Origin: Streptomyces sp. HUAS 15-9
GTDB taxonomy: Bacteria; Actinomycetota; Actinomycetes; Streptomycetales; Streptomycetaceae
DNA length: 64,000 nt
Direction: 5' to 3'
Assembly (NCBI RefSeq): GCF_025642155.1
Contig: NZ_CP106798.1
Coordinates: forward strand, 2,356,001 to 2,420,000
Below, piece after piece: positions 8,386 to 19,073 of this stretch (the stretch's first letter is position 1; each line of letters opens with the position of its first letter). The notes under the pieces were generated by a model. That model was not told the origin of the DNA. It searched no databases and saw nothing but the letters and a program-made list of their open reading frames with translations. Both the position numbers and the translations under genes were made by a program.

Positions 8386-9738
8386 TCACCGCTCTCCGGA
8401 CGAGCGCGCCATGGAGGCGCGCCGTCGCATCGTGTTCCATCTCCGGGGTCCCGGAGTACCCCCGGCCCGCTTTCTACCAAACCGAGGTTGCCGCATGGCA
8501 AGTGCCGCCCGCGCCGCAGGCTCGTCGCGCGCGAAGGCGATCAGCAGCCCGATGGCGAACATGGTCGGCAGCAGGGCGGACCCTCCGTAGGAGAACAGCG
8601 GGAGCGGGACACCGGCGATCGGCAGCAGACCGAGCACCGCACCGATGTTGATCACCGCCTGGGCGGTGATCCAGGTGGTCACGCCTCCCGCGGCGTACCT
8701 CACGAAGGGGTCCTCCGTGCGTCCGGCCACGCGGATACCCGCATAGCCTAGAGCCGCGAAGAGGGCCAGCACCGACAGTGTCCCGGCGAGGCCCAGTTCC
8801 TCACCGGTGACGGCGAAGATGAAGTCGGTGTGGGCTTCGGGTAGTTGGCCCCATTTTTCCACGCTCGCACCGAGACCGGAGCCGAAGAGTCCGCCGGAGG
8901 CGAGGGCGTAGATGCCGTGCACGGCCTGCCAGCAGTCGGCGGCCCCGGAGCGCGGCTCGGTGGCGCCGATGCAGGCGAGCCGGGCCATGCGGTTGGGGCT
9001 GGTCCTGATCAGGATCACACCGATCGCGGAGGCGACCGAGAGCACGCCGACGAACAGCCGGGTGGGCGCTCCCGCCAGCCACAGCAGCCCGAACAGGATC
9101 GCGGTGAGGATGATCGCCGTGCCCATGTCGCCGCCGAGCATGATCAGCCCGAGCAGCAGGAAGGCGACCGGGACCAGCGGCACCAGCATGTGCTTCCACT
9201 GGGCCAGCAGCTTCCTCTCCTGCTTGCGCGCGATCAGGTCCGCGCCCCACAGGACCAGCGCCAGCTTGCCGAACTCGCTCGGCTGGATCTGGAAGGAGCC
9301 GCCGAGGGAGATCCAGTTCTGGTTGCCGTTGACCGCCAGCCCTATCCCCGGCACCTGCACCAGGACCATCAGGAACACGGCGCCGGCGAGGATCGGGTAG
9401 GCCAGCGCCCGGTGCAGTTTCACCGGCATGCGGGAGGCGGCGAACATCAGACCGCCGCCGATGACGGCAGCCAGGAACTGCTTGCGGAAGAAGTACGAGC
9501 CCGGCAGCGCCAGCTGGAGCGCGGTGATCTGGGAGGCTGAGTAGACCATCACCAGGCCCAGCACGGTGATCAGCAGGCTGCCGCCGAGGATCAGGTAGTA
9601 CGCGGTCAGCGGCCGGTCCCAGGCTTTGCACGCGCGCGTGTAGAGCCGTCGTACGGAGTTCTCACGCGGGCCGCGGGGGGCCGTGGGCCGTCCGGCGGTC
9701 CGCCGGACCGGCGGGCGCCCCGTGCGGCTACCGGACAT
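8386..9738 (-). CDS. ftsW: FtsW SEDS glycosyltransferase, 450 aa
   Basis: FtsW is the septal SEDS-family peptidoglycan polymerase that works with FtsI. It has a basic, Arg/Pro-rich cytoplasmic N-terminus (about 1-45) and then about ten hydrophobic helices. SEDS signatures include QPSEFGKLALVLW, the periplasmic loop with EAHTDFIFAVTGEELGL, and INIGAVLGLLPIAGVPLPLFSYGGSAL. The C-terminal tail is basic. It starts at ATG 9736-9738 with GGGAGGAG 8 nt upstream. It lies between murD and murG as in other actinobacteria. Confidence 0.97.
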   Translation of the reverse strand: MSGSRTGRPPVRRTAGRPTAPRGPRENSVRRLYTRACKAWDRPLTAYYLILGGSLLITVLGLVMVYSASQITALQLALPGSYFFRKQFLAAVIGGGLMFAASRMPVKLHRALAYPILAGAVFLMVLVQVPGIGLAVNGNQNWISLGGSFQIQPSEFGKLALVLWGADLIARKQERKLLAQWKHMLVPLVPVAFLLLGLIMLGGDMGTAIILTAILFGLLWLAGAPTRLFVGVLSVASAIGVILIRTSPNRMARLACIGATEPRSGAADCWQAVHGIYALASGGLFGSGLGASVEKWGQLPEAHTDFIFAVTGEELGLAGTLSVLALFAALGYAGIRVAGRTEDPFVRYAAGGVTTWITAQAVINIGAVLGLLPIAGVPLPLFSYGGSALLPTMFAIGLLIAFARDEPAARAALAMRQPRFGRKRAGGTPGPRRWNTMRRRASMARSSGER

Positions 9739-9823
9739 CCCCGGCTCCTCCCGGCCTGAGCCACATGCGAGTCACGCGTCCCTCCCAGGGTCCCGAAGCA
9801 CCCGCTGTGGCCGAGACCCGCCG

Positions 9824-11290
9824 TCAGGCGCCCGCGCCGAGTTCGCGAACCGCCTCCGCGAACGCGTCACCGCGCTTGTTGTAGTTGGTGAACATGTCCA
9901 TGGAGGCGCAGGCCGGGGCGAGGAGCACCGTGTCGCCGGGCCGCGCGAGCCGCTTCGCCTCCTGGACCGCCTGGAGCATCGCCCCAGTGTCGGTCCGGTC
10001 GAGGTCGACGACGGGTACTTCCGGGGCGTGTCGCGCGAGGGCGTCGCGGATCAGGGCGCGATCGGCGCCGATGAGGACGGCGCCGCGAAGCCGCTTCGCC
10101 GACTTGGTGACCAGCTCGTCGAAGGTCGCACCCTTCGCCAGACCGCCCGCAATCCATACGATCGACTCATATGCCGCCAACGAGGCTTCCGCCGCATGCG
10201 TGTTGGTGGCCTTGGAGTCGTCGATGTACGCGACCCCGTCCACGTCGGCCACGTGCGCGATGCGGTGCGCGTCCGGCGTAAAGGCCCGCAGACCGTCCCG
10301 TACGGCCGTGGCGGGCACCCCGAAGGCACGGGCGAGGCCCGCCGCGGCAAGGGCGTTGGCGATGTTGTGCGGGGCGGGCGGGTTGACGTCGGAGACCTCC
10401 GCCAGCTCCTGCGCGTTCTTGTGGCGGTTCTCGACGAAGGCGCGGTCGACCAGGATCCCGTCCACGACGCCGAGTTGGGAGGGTCCGGGGGTGCCGAGGG
10501 TGAAGCCGATGGCCCGGCAGCCCTCCTCGACGTCCGCCTCGCGCACCAGGTCCTCGGTGAGCTTGTCGGCCACGTTGTAGACGCAGGCGACCCGATTGCC
10601 CTCGTAGATACGGCCCTTGTCGGCCGCGTACGCCTCCATGGAGCCGTGCCAGTCGAGGTGATCGGGCGCCAGGTTCAGTACGGCGGCCGAGTGGGCGCGC
10701 AGCGACGGCGCCCAGTGGAGCTGGTAGCTGGAGAGCTCGACGGCCAGGACGTCGTACTCCTCCTCGCCGAGCACGGCGTCGAGGAGCGAGACGCCGATGT
10801 TGCCGACGGCGGCCGTGCGCAGGCCCGCCGCCGCCAGGATGGAGGCGAGCATCTGGACGGTCGTGGTCTTGCCGTTGGTGCCGGTGACGGCCAGCCAGGG
10901 GGCGGCGTCCGGGCCGCGGAGCCGCCAGGCCAGCTCGACGTCGCCCCAGATCGGCACGTCGGCCTCGGCCGCCGCCGTGAACAGCGGCTTGTCCGGCTGC
11001 CAGCCGGGTGCGGTGACGATGAGCTCGGTGCCCTCGGGCAGGGTCGCGCCGTCGCCGAGGCGCACGGTGATGCCGAGCGCCTCTAGGTCGGCCGCCTGGG
11101 CGCGGGCACGCTCGTCGTCGCCGTCGTTGACGACCGTGACGAGGGCGCCGAGGCCGTGCAGCACCTTGGCCGCCGGGACGCCGGAGACGCCGAGCCCGGC
11201 GACGGTGACGTGCTTGCCCCGGAAGTCGAACGCCCCGGAAGACGCCGAAGCCGCCGAGGACACCGATGAGGTCACTTGTCCGCTGCCCAT
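9824..11290 (-). CDS. murD: MurD UDP-MurNAc-L-Ala:D-Glu ligase, up to 488 aa
   Basis: MurD is the ATP-dependent amide ligase that adds D-Glu to the peptidoglycan precursor. Seen are the N-terminal Rossmann-like [13 protein letters not shown], the ATP loop [10 protein letters not shown] (K about 140), [16 protein letters not shown], and in the C-terminal domain [10 protein letters not shown] and [21 protein letters not shown]. Two starts are possible: ATG at 11288-11290 (19-nt overlap with mraY) and GTG at 11273-11275, which makes a 4-nt GTGA overlap with the mraY stop, the usual coupled arrangement. I give the longer form; the GTG gives 483 aa. Confidence 0.95.
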   Translation of the reverse strand: MGSGQVTSSVSSAASASSGAFDFRGKHVTVAGLGVSGVPAAKVLHGLGALVTVVNDGDDERARAQAADLEALGITVRLGDGATLPEGTELIVTAPGWQPDKPLFTAAAEADVPIWGDVELAWRLRGPDAAPWLAVTGTNGKTTTVQMLASILAAAGLRTAAVGNIGVSLLDAVLGEEEYDVLAVELSSYQLHWAPSLRAHSAAVLNLAPDHLDWHGSMEAYAADKGRIYEGNRVACVYNVADKLTEDLVREADVEEGCRAIGFTLGTPGPSQLGVVDGILVDRAFVENRHKNAQELAEVSDVNPPAPHNIANALAAAGLARAFGVPATAVRDGLRAFTPDAHRIAHVADVDGVAYIDDSKATNTHAAEASLAAYESIVWIAGGLAKGATFDELVTKSAKRLRGAVLIGADRALIRDALARHAPEVPVVDLDRTDTGAMLQAVQEAKRLARPGDTVLLAPACASMDMFTNYNKRGDAFAEAVRELGAGA

Positions 11291-12345
11291 CCCGCGTAGA
11301 AGAGGCCCAGTCCGACGATGACACAGATGCCCTGAATGATCCAGAATCGGACCACTACAAGGACTTCGGACCAGCCTTTGAGTTCGAAGTGGTGCTGGAG
11401 TGGCGCCATCCGGAAGACGCGCTTGCCGGTGAGCTTGAAGGAACCGACCTGGATGACCACCGACATGGTGATCAGGACGAACAGGCCGCCGAGGATGGCG
11501 ATCAGCAGCTCGGTGCGGGAGCAGATGGCGAGACCCGCGAGGACACCGCCGAGGGCGAGCGAACCGGTGTCACCCATGAAGATCTTGGCGGGCGAGGTGT
11601 TCCACCACAGGAAGCCGAGGCAGGCGCCCATCAGCGCGGAGGAGACGACCGCGAGGTCGAGCGGGTCGCGCACCTCGTAGCAGGCGTTGGGGTTGGTCAG
11701 GGTCCCCGCGTTGGCGCAGGACTCCTGGAACTGCCAGACGCCGATGAACGTGTAGGCGCCGAAGACCAGCACGGAGGCGCCGGTGGCCAGACCGTCCAGA
11801 CCGTCGGTGAGGTTCACGCCGTTCGACATCGCCAGGATCATGAACAGCGCCCAGACCACGAACAGCACCGGGCCGATCGTCCAGCCGAAGTCGGTGATGA
11901 ACGACAGCTTGGTGGAGGCCGGGGTGTTGCCGCGCGCGTCGGCGAACTGGAGCGAGAGCACGGCGAAGGCGATGCCGCCGAGCAGCTGGCCGGCCATCTT
12001 GGCCTTGGCCCGCAGACCCAGCGAGCGCCGCTTGACGATCTTGATGTAGTCGTCGAGGAAGCCGACCAGGCCCATGCCGGTCATGAGGCCGAGCACCAGC
12101 AGGCCGGAGTAGGTCGGCGCGTAGCCGGTGATCACCTTGGACAGGAAGTACGCGGCGATCGTCGCCAGGATGAAGGCGATACCGCCCATGGTCGGCGTAC
12201 CGCGCTTGCTGGCGTGCTCACGGGGGCCGTCGTCGCGGATGTACTGGCCGTAGCCCTTGCGCGCGAGGAGCTTGATCAGCAGCGGGGTGCCGATCAGGGT
12301 GAGGAACAGACCAATGACACCCGCGAACAGGATCTGCTTCATCAT
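11272..12345 (-). CDS. mraY: MraY phospho-MurNAc-pentapeptide translocase (MurX), 357 aa
   Basis: MraY transfers phospho-MurNAc-pentapeptide from UDP to undecaprenyl phosphate, forming lipid I. It has about ten membrane helices. Family motifs are [11 protein letters not shown] near residue 50, the catalytic [16 protein letters not shown] (Asp pair), [23 protein letters not shown] and [13 protein letters not shown] near the C-terminus. It starts at ATG 12343-12345 and overlaps the murF stop by 4 nt (ATGA), so the two are translationally coupled. Confidence 0.97.
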   Translation of the reverse strand: MMKQILFAGVIGLFLTLIGTPLLIKLLARKGYGQYIRDDGPREHASKRGTPTMGGIAFILATIAAYFLSKVITGYAPTYSGLLVLGLMTGMGLVGFLDDYIKIVKRRSLGLRAKAKMAGQLLGGIAFAVLSLQFADARGNTPASTKLSFITDFGWTIGPVLFVVWALFMILAMSNGVNLTDGLDGLATGASVLVFGAYTFIGVWQFQESCANAGTLTNPNACYEVRDPLDLAVVSSALMGACLGFLWWNTSPAKIFMGDTGSLALGGVLAGLAICSRTELLIAILGGLFVLITMSVVIQVGSFKLTGKRVFRMAPLQHHFELKGWSEVLVVVRFWIIQGICVIVGLGLFYAGWAADK

Positions 12346-13748
12346 CGGGCGGCAACCTCACCCTCGGTACCGGACTCGAGCAGCGCCTGGGCAACGCTCT
12401 CCAGACCCACCGAACGGGACGCCTTCACGAGCACGACGTCCCCCGGGCGCAACTCGCTGCGCAACAGGTGGACCGCCGCCTGTGCGTCGGACACGTGCAC
12501 CGACTCCTCACCCCACGAACCCTCGTTATATGCGCCCAGTTGCAGCCAGGACGCTTCCCTGTCCCCGACCGCGACGAGCTTGCTGACGTTGAGCCGGACG
12601 GCGAGCCGTCCGACCGCGTCGTGCTCGGCGAGCGCCTCGTCCCCGAGCTCGGCCATCTTGCCGAGCACCGCCCAGGTCCGCCGCCCCCTGCCCATGGCCA
12701 CGAGCGCGCGCAGAGCGGCTCGCATGGACTCGGGATTGGCGTTGTAGGCGTCGTTGACGATGGTCACGCCGTCCGGGCGCTCGGTGACCTCCATCCGCCA
12801 GCGGGAGAGGGTGCCCGCCTCGGAGAGCGCGGTGGCGATCTCTTCCGCGGACATGCCCAGCTCATGGGCGACGGCGGCCGCGGCGAGCGCGTTCGACACG
12901 TGGTGCTCACCGTACAGGCGCATGGTCACATCGCTTGCACCGGAGGGTGTGTGAAGCCTGAAGGAGGGCTGTCCGCTGTCCGTGAGTCGTACGTTCTCGG
13001 CGCGTACGTCCGCTTCGGCCGACTCTCCGAAAAGGATCACCTTCGCCTTGGTACGGGAGGCCATGGCCCGGACCAACGGATCGTCGGCGTTGAGGATCGC
13101 CGCACCGTCCTCGGGAAGCGCCTCCACGAGCTCGCCCTTCGTCTGAGCGATCTGCTCACGGCCGCCGAACTCGCCGATGTGGGCGGTGCCCACGTTGAGC
13201 ACCAGGCCGATCCTCGGCGGGGTCAGCTCGGTGAGGTGGCGGATGTGGCCGAGGCCGCGGGCGCCCATCTCCAGCACGAGGAACTTCGTCTCCTCGGTGG
13301 CGCTGAGGGCGGTCAGCGGCAGCCCGATCTCGTTGTTGAGAGAGCCGGGGGTGAAGACGGTCGGCGCCTTGCTGCGCAGCACCTGGGCGAGGAGGTCCTT
13401 GGTGCTGGTCTTGCCCGCCGAGCCGGTGAGGGCCACGAGGGTCGCGCCGAGGCGGCCGACGACATGCCGGGCCAGGGCGCCGAGGGCCCGCTGGACGTCG
13501 TCGACGACGATCGCGGGCACGCCGACGGGGCGCGACGCCAGTACGGCGACCGCGCCCGCCTCGACGACGGCTGTCGCGAAGTCGTGGCCGTCCACGCGTT
13601 CACCGGCGAAGGCGGCGAAGAGGCTGCCGGGCACCACCTCGCGGGAGTCCCGGACGACCGGTCCGGTGACCTGGACGGACGGATCCGGTATGTCGTGCGT
13701 CTGCCCGCCGACGACTGCTGCGATCTCGGCGAGGGAGAGGGCGATCAC
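12342..13748 (-). CDS. murF: MurF UDP-MurNAc-tripeptide:D-Ala-D-Ala ligase, 468 aa
   Basis: MurF completes the UDP-MurNAc-pentapeptide. The chosen start is GTG 13746-13748 ([15 protein letters not shown]), 4 nt after the murE stop; the frame is open further upstream, inside murE, without similarity. Motifs are the N-terminal substrate domain [27 protein letters not shown] loop [12 protein letters not shown] (K about 113), [12 protein letters not shown], and the C-terminal [16 protein letters not shown]. The length is normal. The close spacing in murE-murF-mraY-murD indicates one transcript. Confidence 0.96.
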   Translation of the reverse strand: MIALSLAEIAAVVGGQTHDIPDPSVQVTGPVVRDSREVVPGSLFAAFAGERVDGHDFATAVVEAGAVAVLASRPVGVPAIVVDDVQRALGALARHVVGRLGATLVALTGSAGKTSTKDLLAQVLRSKAPTVFTPGSLNNEIGLPLTALSATEETKFLVLEMGARGLGHIRHLTELTPPRIGLVLNVGTAHIGEFGGREQIAQTKGELVEALPEDGAAILNADDPLVRAMASRTKAKVILFGESAEADVRAENVRLTDSGQPSFRLHTPSGASDVTMRLYGEHHVSNALAAAAVAHELGMSAEEIATALSEAGTLSRWRMEVTERPDGVTIVNDAYNANPESMRAALRALVAMGRGRRTWAVLGKMAELGDEALAEHDAVGRLAVRLNVSKLVAVGDREASWLQLGAYNEGSWGEESVHVSDAQAAVHLLRSELRPGDVVLVKASRSVGLESVAQALLESGTEGEVAAR

Positions 13749-13752
13749 AAGT

Positions 13753-15408
13753 TCATCCCTGGGTCTTCTGGATAGCTTCGCGGAGCACCTGGCGGTCGTC
13801 GAAGGGACGGACCACTCCGGCGATGTCCTGGCCCTGCTCGTGCCCCTTGCCCGCGACCAGCACCGTGTCGCCGGGCGCGGCACGGCCCACCGCGGCGGTG
13901 ATCGCGGCGGCCCGGTCCTCGAAGAGGAGCACCTCACCGCGCTCGTGCACGGGTACGGACGCCGCGCCCTGGAGCATGGTGGCGAGGATCGCCAGGGGAT
14001 CCTCTGAACGGGGGTTGTCGGAGGTCAGTACGGCCGTGTCGGCGAGCCGGGCCGCGGCGGCGCCCATCGGGGAGCGCTTGGTCCGGTCGCGGTCGCCGCC
14101 GCAGCCGAGGACGACGTGCAGCCGGCCCTTGGTGACCTTGCGCAGCGCCTTGAGCACCGATTCGACCGCGTCGGTCTTGTGGGCGTAGTCGACGACCGCG
14201 AGGTACGGCTGTCCGGCGTCCACCCGCTCCAGACGGCCCGGTACGCCCGGTACGGCGGCGACGCCGTCGGCGGCGGTCTGCGGGTCGAGGCCCGCGGCGG
14301 CGAGGGCGACCACGGCGGCGAGGGTGTTCGCCACGTTGAACGGGCCCGGCAGCGGCGACTTCGCGGTGATCCGCTCGCCCTCGGGGCCGAGGACGGTGAA
14401 CGTCGAGTCCATCGGGCCGATCCGGACGTCCTCGGCACGCCAGTCGGCGTCGGGGTGTCCCTCGGCGGAGAAGGTGACCACCGGGACGGAGGCCTCCTCG
14501 GCGAGCCGGCGGCCGTACTCGTCGTCGAAGTTGACCACACCGCGTTTGCTGCGCCGTGGTGTGAACAGCTGTGCCTTGGCCCGGTAGTAGTCCTCCATGT
14601 CGGAGTGGAACTCCATGTGTTCCGGGCTGAGGTTGGTGAAGACGGCGATGTCGAAGACGCAGCCGTCGACCCGGCCGAGGACCAGGGCGTGGCTGGAGAC
14701 CTCCATGGCGACCGCCTCGACGCCGCGTTCGCGCATGACGGCGAACAGGGCCTGGAGGTCGGTGGCCTCGGGGGTGGTGCGCTCGGACTTGATGCGCTCG
14801 TCGCCGATGCGCATCTCGACCGTGCCGACCAGACCGGTGGACTTCACCGTCCTGAGGCCGCCCTCGACGAGGTAGGCGGTGGTGGTCTTGCCGGAGGTGC
14901 CGGTGATGCCGATCTGGAGCAGATCACCGCCGGGGCGGCCGTAGATCGTGGCCGCCAGCTCGCCCATCCGCGCGCGCGGGTCGTCGACGACCAGGACCGG
15001 CAGGCCGGTCGCGGCGGCGCGCTCGGCGCCCGTCGGGTCGGTCAGCACGGCGACCGCGCCCAGGCCGGCGGCCTGGGTGACGAAGTCGGCGCCGTGCAGC
15101 CGGGCGCCCGGGAGGGCGGCGTACAGGTCGCCGGGGCGGACGGCGCGCGAGTCGTGGGTGATGCCCGTGACCTCGGCGGCATGGTGGAAAGTGGCGTCAC
15201 CCAGCTGATCGGCGAGCTCCGCGAGGGGTGTGGCGGAGACCCGAACCGGTCGTGGCGGCCCCGGGTAGGTCACGGAAGCGCCCTTCTGGGTGGTTTGGGA
15301 CTGATCAGCGTGTGGCACGGCGGTGAGCGTACCGGGCGTACCCGCCGTGGAGCGAAGCGAGGGGCCGGAGGGGCCGTGGTTCCCGGGGTCCGGGGTGATC
15401 GTTCTCAC
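13753..15408 (-). CDS. murE: MurE UDP-MurNAc-L-Ala-D-Glu:diaminopimelate ligase, 551 aa
   Basis: MurE adds the third peptide residue. Seen are the N-terminal DSRAVRPGDLYAALPGARLHGADF, the ATP loop GITGTSGKTTTAYL (K about 172), TTPEATDLQ, FTNLSPEHMEFH and the amino-acid specificity motif DNPRSEDP (about 464-471), which marks diaminopimelate rather than lysine. Streptomyces walls carry the LL isomer; the isomer cannot be read from this motif. The GTG at 15406-15408 has AGGA 9 nt upstream and gives a tail of about 55 extra residues; a GTG at 15316-15318 would shorten it by 30. The stop lies 4 nt before murF. Confidence 0.95.
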   Translation of the reverse strand: MRTITPDPGNHGPSGPSLRSTAGTPGTLTAVPHADQSQTTQKGASVTYPGPPRPVRVSATPLAELADQLGDATFHHAAEVTGITHDSRAVRPGDLYAALPGARLHGADFVTQAAGLGAVAVLTDPTGAERAAATGLPVLVVDDPRARMGELAATIYGRPGGDLLQIGITGTSGKTTTAYLVEGGLRTVKSTGLVGTVEMRIGDERIKSERTTPEATDLQALFAVMRERGVEAVAMEVSSHALVLGRVDGCVFDIAVFTNLSPEHMEFHSDMEDYYRAKAQLFTPRRSKRGVVNFDDEYGRRLAEEASVPVVTFSAEGHPDADWRAEDVRIGPMDSTFTVLGPEGERITAKSPLPGPFNVANTLAAVVALAAAGLDPQTAADGVAAVPGVPGRLERVDAGQPYLAVVDYAHKTDAVESVLKALRKVTKGRLHVVLGCGGDRDRTKRSPMGAAAARLADTAVLTSDNPRSEDPLAILATMLQGAASVPVHERGEVLLFEDRAAAITAAVGRAAPGDTVLVAGKGHEQGQDIAGVVRPFDDRQVLREAIQKTQG

Positions 15409-15448
15409 GAGCTCGTTCCTGGTGGTCTGTGCGAGGTACCGGTGCAGG

Positions 15449-17422
15449 TCAGGGCTTGTAGGTGACCGGCAGATTCGCGGCCTTGGCCCCGGTCGGCGGG
15501 ATCTGGAGGGTCTTCAGGGCGAACTCCATCACCTGCTTGTAGATGGGACCGCAGATCTGGCCCCCGAAGTAGCTGCCGGTGGTGGCGTTCTGGATGGCGC
15601 AGTAGACGGTGATCCGCGGGTTGTCCGCGGGTGCGAATCCGGCGAATGAGGAGGTGTAGCCGCGGTACTTGCCGGTGGCCGGATCCACGCGGTTGGCCGT
15701 ACCCGTCTTGCCCGCGACGCGGTAGCCGGGGATGCGCGCCCTGGTGCCGGTGCCCTCCCGGTCGTCCACGACGGACTCCAGCATCTGGGCGACGGTCTTC
15801 GCCGTCTTCTCGCTGACCACCCGGGCCTTCTCGGGCTTGGCGGCGGGGGTGAAGCGGCCGTCGGCGCCCTCGGTGCCGCGCACCAGGGTGGGCTCGACAC
15901 GGACGCCGCCGTTGGCGATCGTCGAGTAGACGGAGGCGGCCTGCATGGCGTTGAGGGACATGCCCTGGCCGAAAGGAATCGTGTACTGCTGCGACGTCGA
16001 CCACTTGTTCGCGGGCGCGAGGATGCCCCTGGTCTCGCCGGGGAAGCCGAGTCCGGTGTAGCTGCCGAGGCCGAACTTCTTCAGATAGGAGTAGAGGACG
16101 TCGTTGGCCTCCCGCTGGGTCTTGCCGAGCTGGCCGGCGGCCAGGATGGTGCCGATGTTGCTGGATTTGGCCAGGACGCCGTTGAGCGTGAGGTACCAGG
16201 TCCCGTGGTCGACGTCGTCCTGGAAGAGGCGGTCGCCGCGGTGCAGCCGGTTGGGGACGACGACATGGGTGAGCGGGGTGGCGGCGTTCTCCTCCAGTAC
16301 GGCCGCCATCGACATCACCTTGGCGGTGGAGCCGGGCTCGTAGGCGTCCTGGAGGGCCGGGTTGCCCATCGCGGAGGAATCCGCCTTCGACAGGTCGTTG
16401 GGGTCGAAGCCGGGTGAGTCGGCCATGGCGAGGATCTCGCCGGTACGGGTGTCCTGGACGACGACATAGCCGCGGTCGGCCTTGGACTTCTTCACCTGCT
16501 CGGTGATGGCGTTCTGCGCGGCCCACTGGATGTCGCGGTCGATGGTGAGCTCGACGTCGGCACCGGGCACGGCGGGGGTCTCGGTGGAGCCCGCGGTGGG
16601 CACCTCGCGGCCGCCGGACTGGGCGTAGCGGATCTTGCCGTCCGTGCCGGTCAGTGTCTTGTTCAGCTGCTGTTCGATGCCGCCGCCGCCCTTGCCCTCG
16701 GCGTTGACCCAGCCCAGTATCCCGGCGGCGAGGTCGCCGTTCGGGTACACGCGCTTGCTGCTGGGGTCGGAGAAGACGCCGGCGAGGACGTTGACGGTGG
16801 TCTTGTCGATGTTCGCCTTCTGGGCGAGCGCGCTTCTCAGGTCCTTGATCTGGTTCCAGACCTGCGGGGTCCGGCGGCCGGCGAGTTTGACGTAGCGCAG
16901 GTCCTTGTTGGCGGGCCGCAGCTTGCGGACGAGCGTCTCCTGGTCCTGCCCGACGATCGGCGCGAGGAGCGCGGCCGCCCGCTCCGGGCCGTCGTCGATG
17001 CCCAGCTGCTTGCGCGTGAACATCGTCGGGTCGGCCGTGATGTCGTACGCGTCCTCGCTGATCGCCAGGGCCACGCCGTTGCGGTCGGTGATCCCGCCGC
17101 GCTCGGCGGCCAGGGTGTGGACGACATACCGGTTCTGCTCGGCCTTGGCGGCGTACGCGCTCGCGTCGACCGCCTGCACCTGGAGCAGCCGCACCACGAA
17201 GGCGAGCAGCACCAGGGTCAGCGCGAGACTGACCATGCGCAGGCGCGGGCGGGGGCTGCCGAGCCGCAGCGGGCGGGCGCCCGCCGGGCGGGCCTGCTGG
17301 GGGCGGCGGGCCGGGCGGGCCCCGGGACCGGGTTGCCGACGGCCGCCGTTCCCGGGCCGGGGCGGCTTGGCGGGGCCGGGCACGCGGCGGCGCGGCGGTT
17401 CCCTGTCGGACACTTCCGTCAC
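15449..17422 (-). CDS. ftsI: FtsI/PBP3-type septal peptidoglycan transpeptidase, 657 aa
   Basis: This class B penicillin-binding protein cross-links septal peptidoglycan with FtsW. It has a Pro/Arg/Gly-rich cytoplasmic region (about 1-60), one membrane helix (about 62-82), the PBP dimerisation domain (AAERGGITDRNGVALA), and a transpeptidase domain with EPGSTAKV (catalytic Ser about 365, SxxK), SSN about 420-422 and KTGT about 572-575. It starts at ATG in a 4-nt overlap with the ftsL stop (17419-17422). A different long open frame on the same strand across 15405-17696 lacks these motifs and is a shadow. Confidence 0.97.
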   Translation of the reverse strand: MTEVSDREPPRRRVPGPAKPPRPGNGGRRQPGPGARPARRPQQARPAGARPLRLGSPRPRLRMVSLALTLVLLAFVVRLLQVQAVDASAYAAKAEQNRYVVHTLAAERGGITDRNGVALAISEDAYDITADPTMFTRKQLGIDDGPERAAALLAPIVGQDQETLVRKLRPANKDLRYVKLAGRRTPQVWNQIKDLRSALAQKANIDKTTVNVLAGVFSDPSSKRVYPNGDLAAGILGWVNAEGKGGGGIEQQLNKTLTGTDGKIRYAQSGGREVPTAGSTETPAVPGADVELTIDRDIQWAAQNAITEQVKKSKADRGYVVVQDTRTGEILAMADSPGFDPNDLSKADSSAMGNPALQDAYEPGSTAKVMSMAAVLEENAATPLTHVVVPNRLHRGDRLFQDDVDHGTWYLTLNGVLAKSSNIGTILAAGQLGKTQREANDVLYSYLKKFGLGSYTGLGFPGETRGILAPANKWSTSQQYTIPFGQGMSLNAMQAASVYSTIANGGVRVEPTLVRGTEGADGRFTPAAKPEKARVVSEKTAKTVAQMLESVVDDREGTGTRARIPGYRVAGKTGTANRVDPATGKYRGYTSSFAGFAPADNPRITVYCAIQNATTGSYFGGQICGPIYKQVMEFALKTLQIPPTGAKAANLPVTYKP

Positions 17423-18009
17423 CTGCCGGGGGTCGGGGTCGTGGCGGGCTGGGGGGTGGAGACGGGCGTGGGTGGCGCCGGGGAGGCGGGGATCGGGGAG
17501 GTCGAGGTCTGGGTCGGGGTGCCCGGTGTGGCCCGCGGGGCCGGGGACGCGGGGGCGGCCGGGAGGATCGCCTCGGGCGGGAGGGGCGCGGTCGTCCGCG
17601 TGGTGTGCTGCAGGGCGGCGGGGCTGGGGGCACCCTTGACGGTGCCGTCGGGGTCGAGGAAGGCCGGGTCGCCGCCTGGCACCATGCCGAGTTCACGGGC
17701 CCGGCGCTGGAGGGCGTCGGGGGCGGAGTAGGCGTCGATGTCGCGCTGGAGGGCCTGTTGCTCGTCGGTGAGGTTCTTCGTCTGTTTCTGGAGGTCGTCC
17801 AGCCGGAACGAGCCTTCGCTGAGCGCCGAGTTCAGCACCAGGAGTCCGATGAGACCACCACCGAGGAGCAGGACGACGAGGAGGACGAACGGCGTCCGGG
17901 CCGCCTGCCCCCGCCCGGCCGGAAACAGCCGTGCGAGCCGGGCGGCCCTCCCCCTCAGTTCGGGTTTCCTACTCACATGCCCTCCGGTGAGTTCGGGTAC
18001 CCAACTCAC
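17419..18009 (-). CDS. ftsL: FtsL-like septum formation protein, 196 aa (or 185)
   Basis: This is a bitopic protein of the FtsQLB complex. It has a basic N-terminus, one membrane helix (about 41-61, FVLLVVLLLGGGLIGLLVL), a short coiled coil (RLDDLQKQTKNLTDEQQALQRDI) ending in the FtsL/DivIC motif RARELGMV, and an unusually long extracytoplasmic tail rich in Pro, Thr and Ala. Two GTG starts are plausible: 18007-18009 (GAGGGG at 5 nt) and 17974-17976 (GGAGG at 4 nt). It lies 9 nt after rsmH and overlaps ftsI by 4 nt. Sequence similarity in this family is low, so identity rests mainly on topology and position. Confidence 0.88.
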   Translation of the reverse strand: MSWVPELTGGHVSRKPELRGRAARLARLFPAGRGQAARTPFVLLVVLLLGGGLIGLLVLNSALSEGSFRLDDLQKQTKNLTDEQQALQRDIDAYSAPDALQRRARELGMVPGGDPAFLDPDGTVKGAPSPAALQHTTRTTAPLPPEAILPAAPASPAPRATPGTPTQTSTSPIPASPAPPTPVSTPQPATTPTPGR

Positions 18010-18018
18010 TCACGCCCC

Positions 18019-18975
18019 TCATACGACGTCTTCCCTGATGCGCTGGGCCCCGCGCAGCCGCGCCGGAGCCGCCCGGCGGTTCTCGGCGACCTCTTCCTCG
18101 GTGGGAAGTTCGGCACCGCGCGTGAGCAGCTTGAGCCGGGGCTGGTAGCGCTCGGGCACGACGGGCAGTCCGGGCGGCGCGGTGTTCGCGGCACCGGCCG
18201 CGAACACCTGCTTGACCAGGCGGTCCTCCAGCGAGTGGTACGACAGCACGGCGATCCGCCCGCCCACGTCGAGCGCCTTGACCGCGGCCGGGATCGCCCG
18301 CTCCAGAACGGACAGCTCTCCGTTGACCTCGATCCGCAGCGCCTGGAAGGTGCGCTTGGCCGGGTTGCCGCCCGTCCGCTTGGCGGCCTGCGGCAGGGCA
18401 TCGCGGATCAGCTCCACGAGCCGCGCGCTGTTGTCGAACGGCTCCTGTTCCCGCCCACGGACGATCGCGGCGACGATCCGCTTGGCCTGCTTCTCCTCTC
18501 CGTACGCCCGCAGGATCCGCACCAGCTCGCCCGCCGGGTAGGTGTTGAGGACCTCGGCCGCGCTGATGCCGGTCGTCTGGTCCATGCGCATGTCGAGCGG
18601 CGCGTCCTGGGCGTAGGCGAAGCCGCGGTCGGCCTCGTCGAGTTGCATGGAGGAGACGCCGAGGTCGAACAGGACGCCCTGCACGCGCGCGATGCCGAGC
18701 CGGTTCAGTACGTCGGGGAGCTCGTCGTACACGGCGTGCACGAGCGTGGCCCGCTCGCCGAAGGGCGCGAGCCGCTCGCCGGACAGCCGCAGGGCCTCCT
18801 TGTCCCGGTCGAGGGCGACGAGCCGGGCCTCGGGGAACCGGCTCAGCAGCGCCTCGCTGTGGCCGCCCAGGCCCAGGGTGCAGTCGACGACCACCGCTCC
18901 CGGCCGCTCCAGTGCGGGCGCCAGCAGATCCAGGCACCGCTGGAGCATCACTGGGACGTGTCGACTCTGGCTCAA
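18019..18975 (-). CDS. rsmH: RsmH 16S rRNA m4C1402 methyltransferase (MraW), 318 aa
   Basis: RsmH methylates N4 of C1402 in 16S rRNA using SAM. Motifs are [13 protein letters not shown], the SAM loop [42 protein letters not shown], and [11 protein letters not shown]. The start is TTG 18973-18975, with GAGAGG 5 nt upstream; no ATG or GTG precedes the conserved N-terminus, so a weak start codon seems to be used. It is the first gene of the division/cell-wall operon. No mraZ gene lies upstream, unlike in many other bacteria. Confidence 0.96.
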   Translation of the reverse strand: MSQSRHVPVMLQRCLDLLAPALERPGAVVVDCTLGLGGHSEALLSRFPEARLVALDRDKEALRLSGERLAPFGERATLVHAVYDELPDVLNRLGIARVQGVLFDLGVSSMQLDEADRGFAYAQDAPLDMRMDQTTGISAAEVLNTYPAGELVRILRAYGEEKQAKRIVAAIVRGREQEPFDNSARLVELIRDALPQAAKRTGGNPAKRTFQALRIEVNGELSVLERAIPAAVKALDVGGRIAVLSYHSLEDRLVKQVFAAGAANTAPPGLPVVPERYQPRLKLLTRGAELPTEEEVAENRRAAPARLRGAQRIREDVV

Positions 18976-19023
18976 GGGGGCCTCTCAGGTCCGGCGCGGG
19001 CCGAACGCACCGCCGGGTCCCCG

Positions 19024-19073
19024 CCCTTCCCCGGCTGACGCCGGGGGTGCCCCCGGTGAAGGGGAGGCCCGCC
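19024..19073. repeat. GC-rich imperfect palindrome, possible dispersed Streptomyces repeat
   Basis: In the 446-nt gene-free stretch 18976-19421, bases 19024-19073 hold nested inverted repeats: CCCTTCCCCGG pairs with CCGGTGAAGGGG, and GCCGGGGG with CCCCCGGT inside. It would lie in the leader of the rsmH operon. Its composition and the GGGTGCCCCC core resemble the elements at 33124-33174 and 49258-49302. The rest of the gap holds the rsmH promoter (19219-19246) and, on the other strand, the carbonic anhydrase upstream region. Confidence 0.4.

Noticed and set aside
15405..17696. 763-codon frame on the ftsI strand
   Set aside because: Wrong frame over ftsI and ftsL, Arg/Pro-rich, without penicillin-binding motifs.
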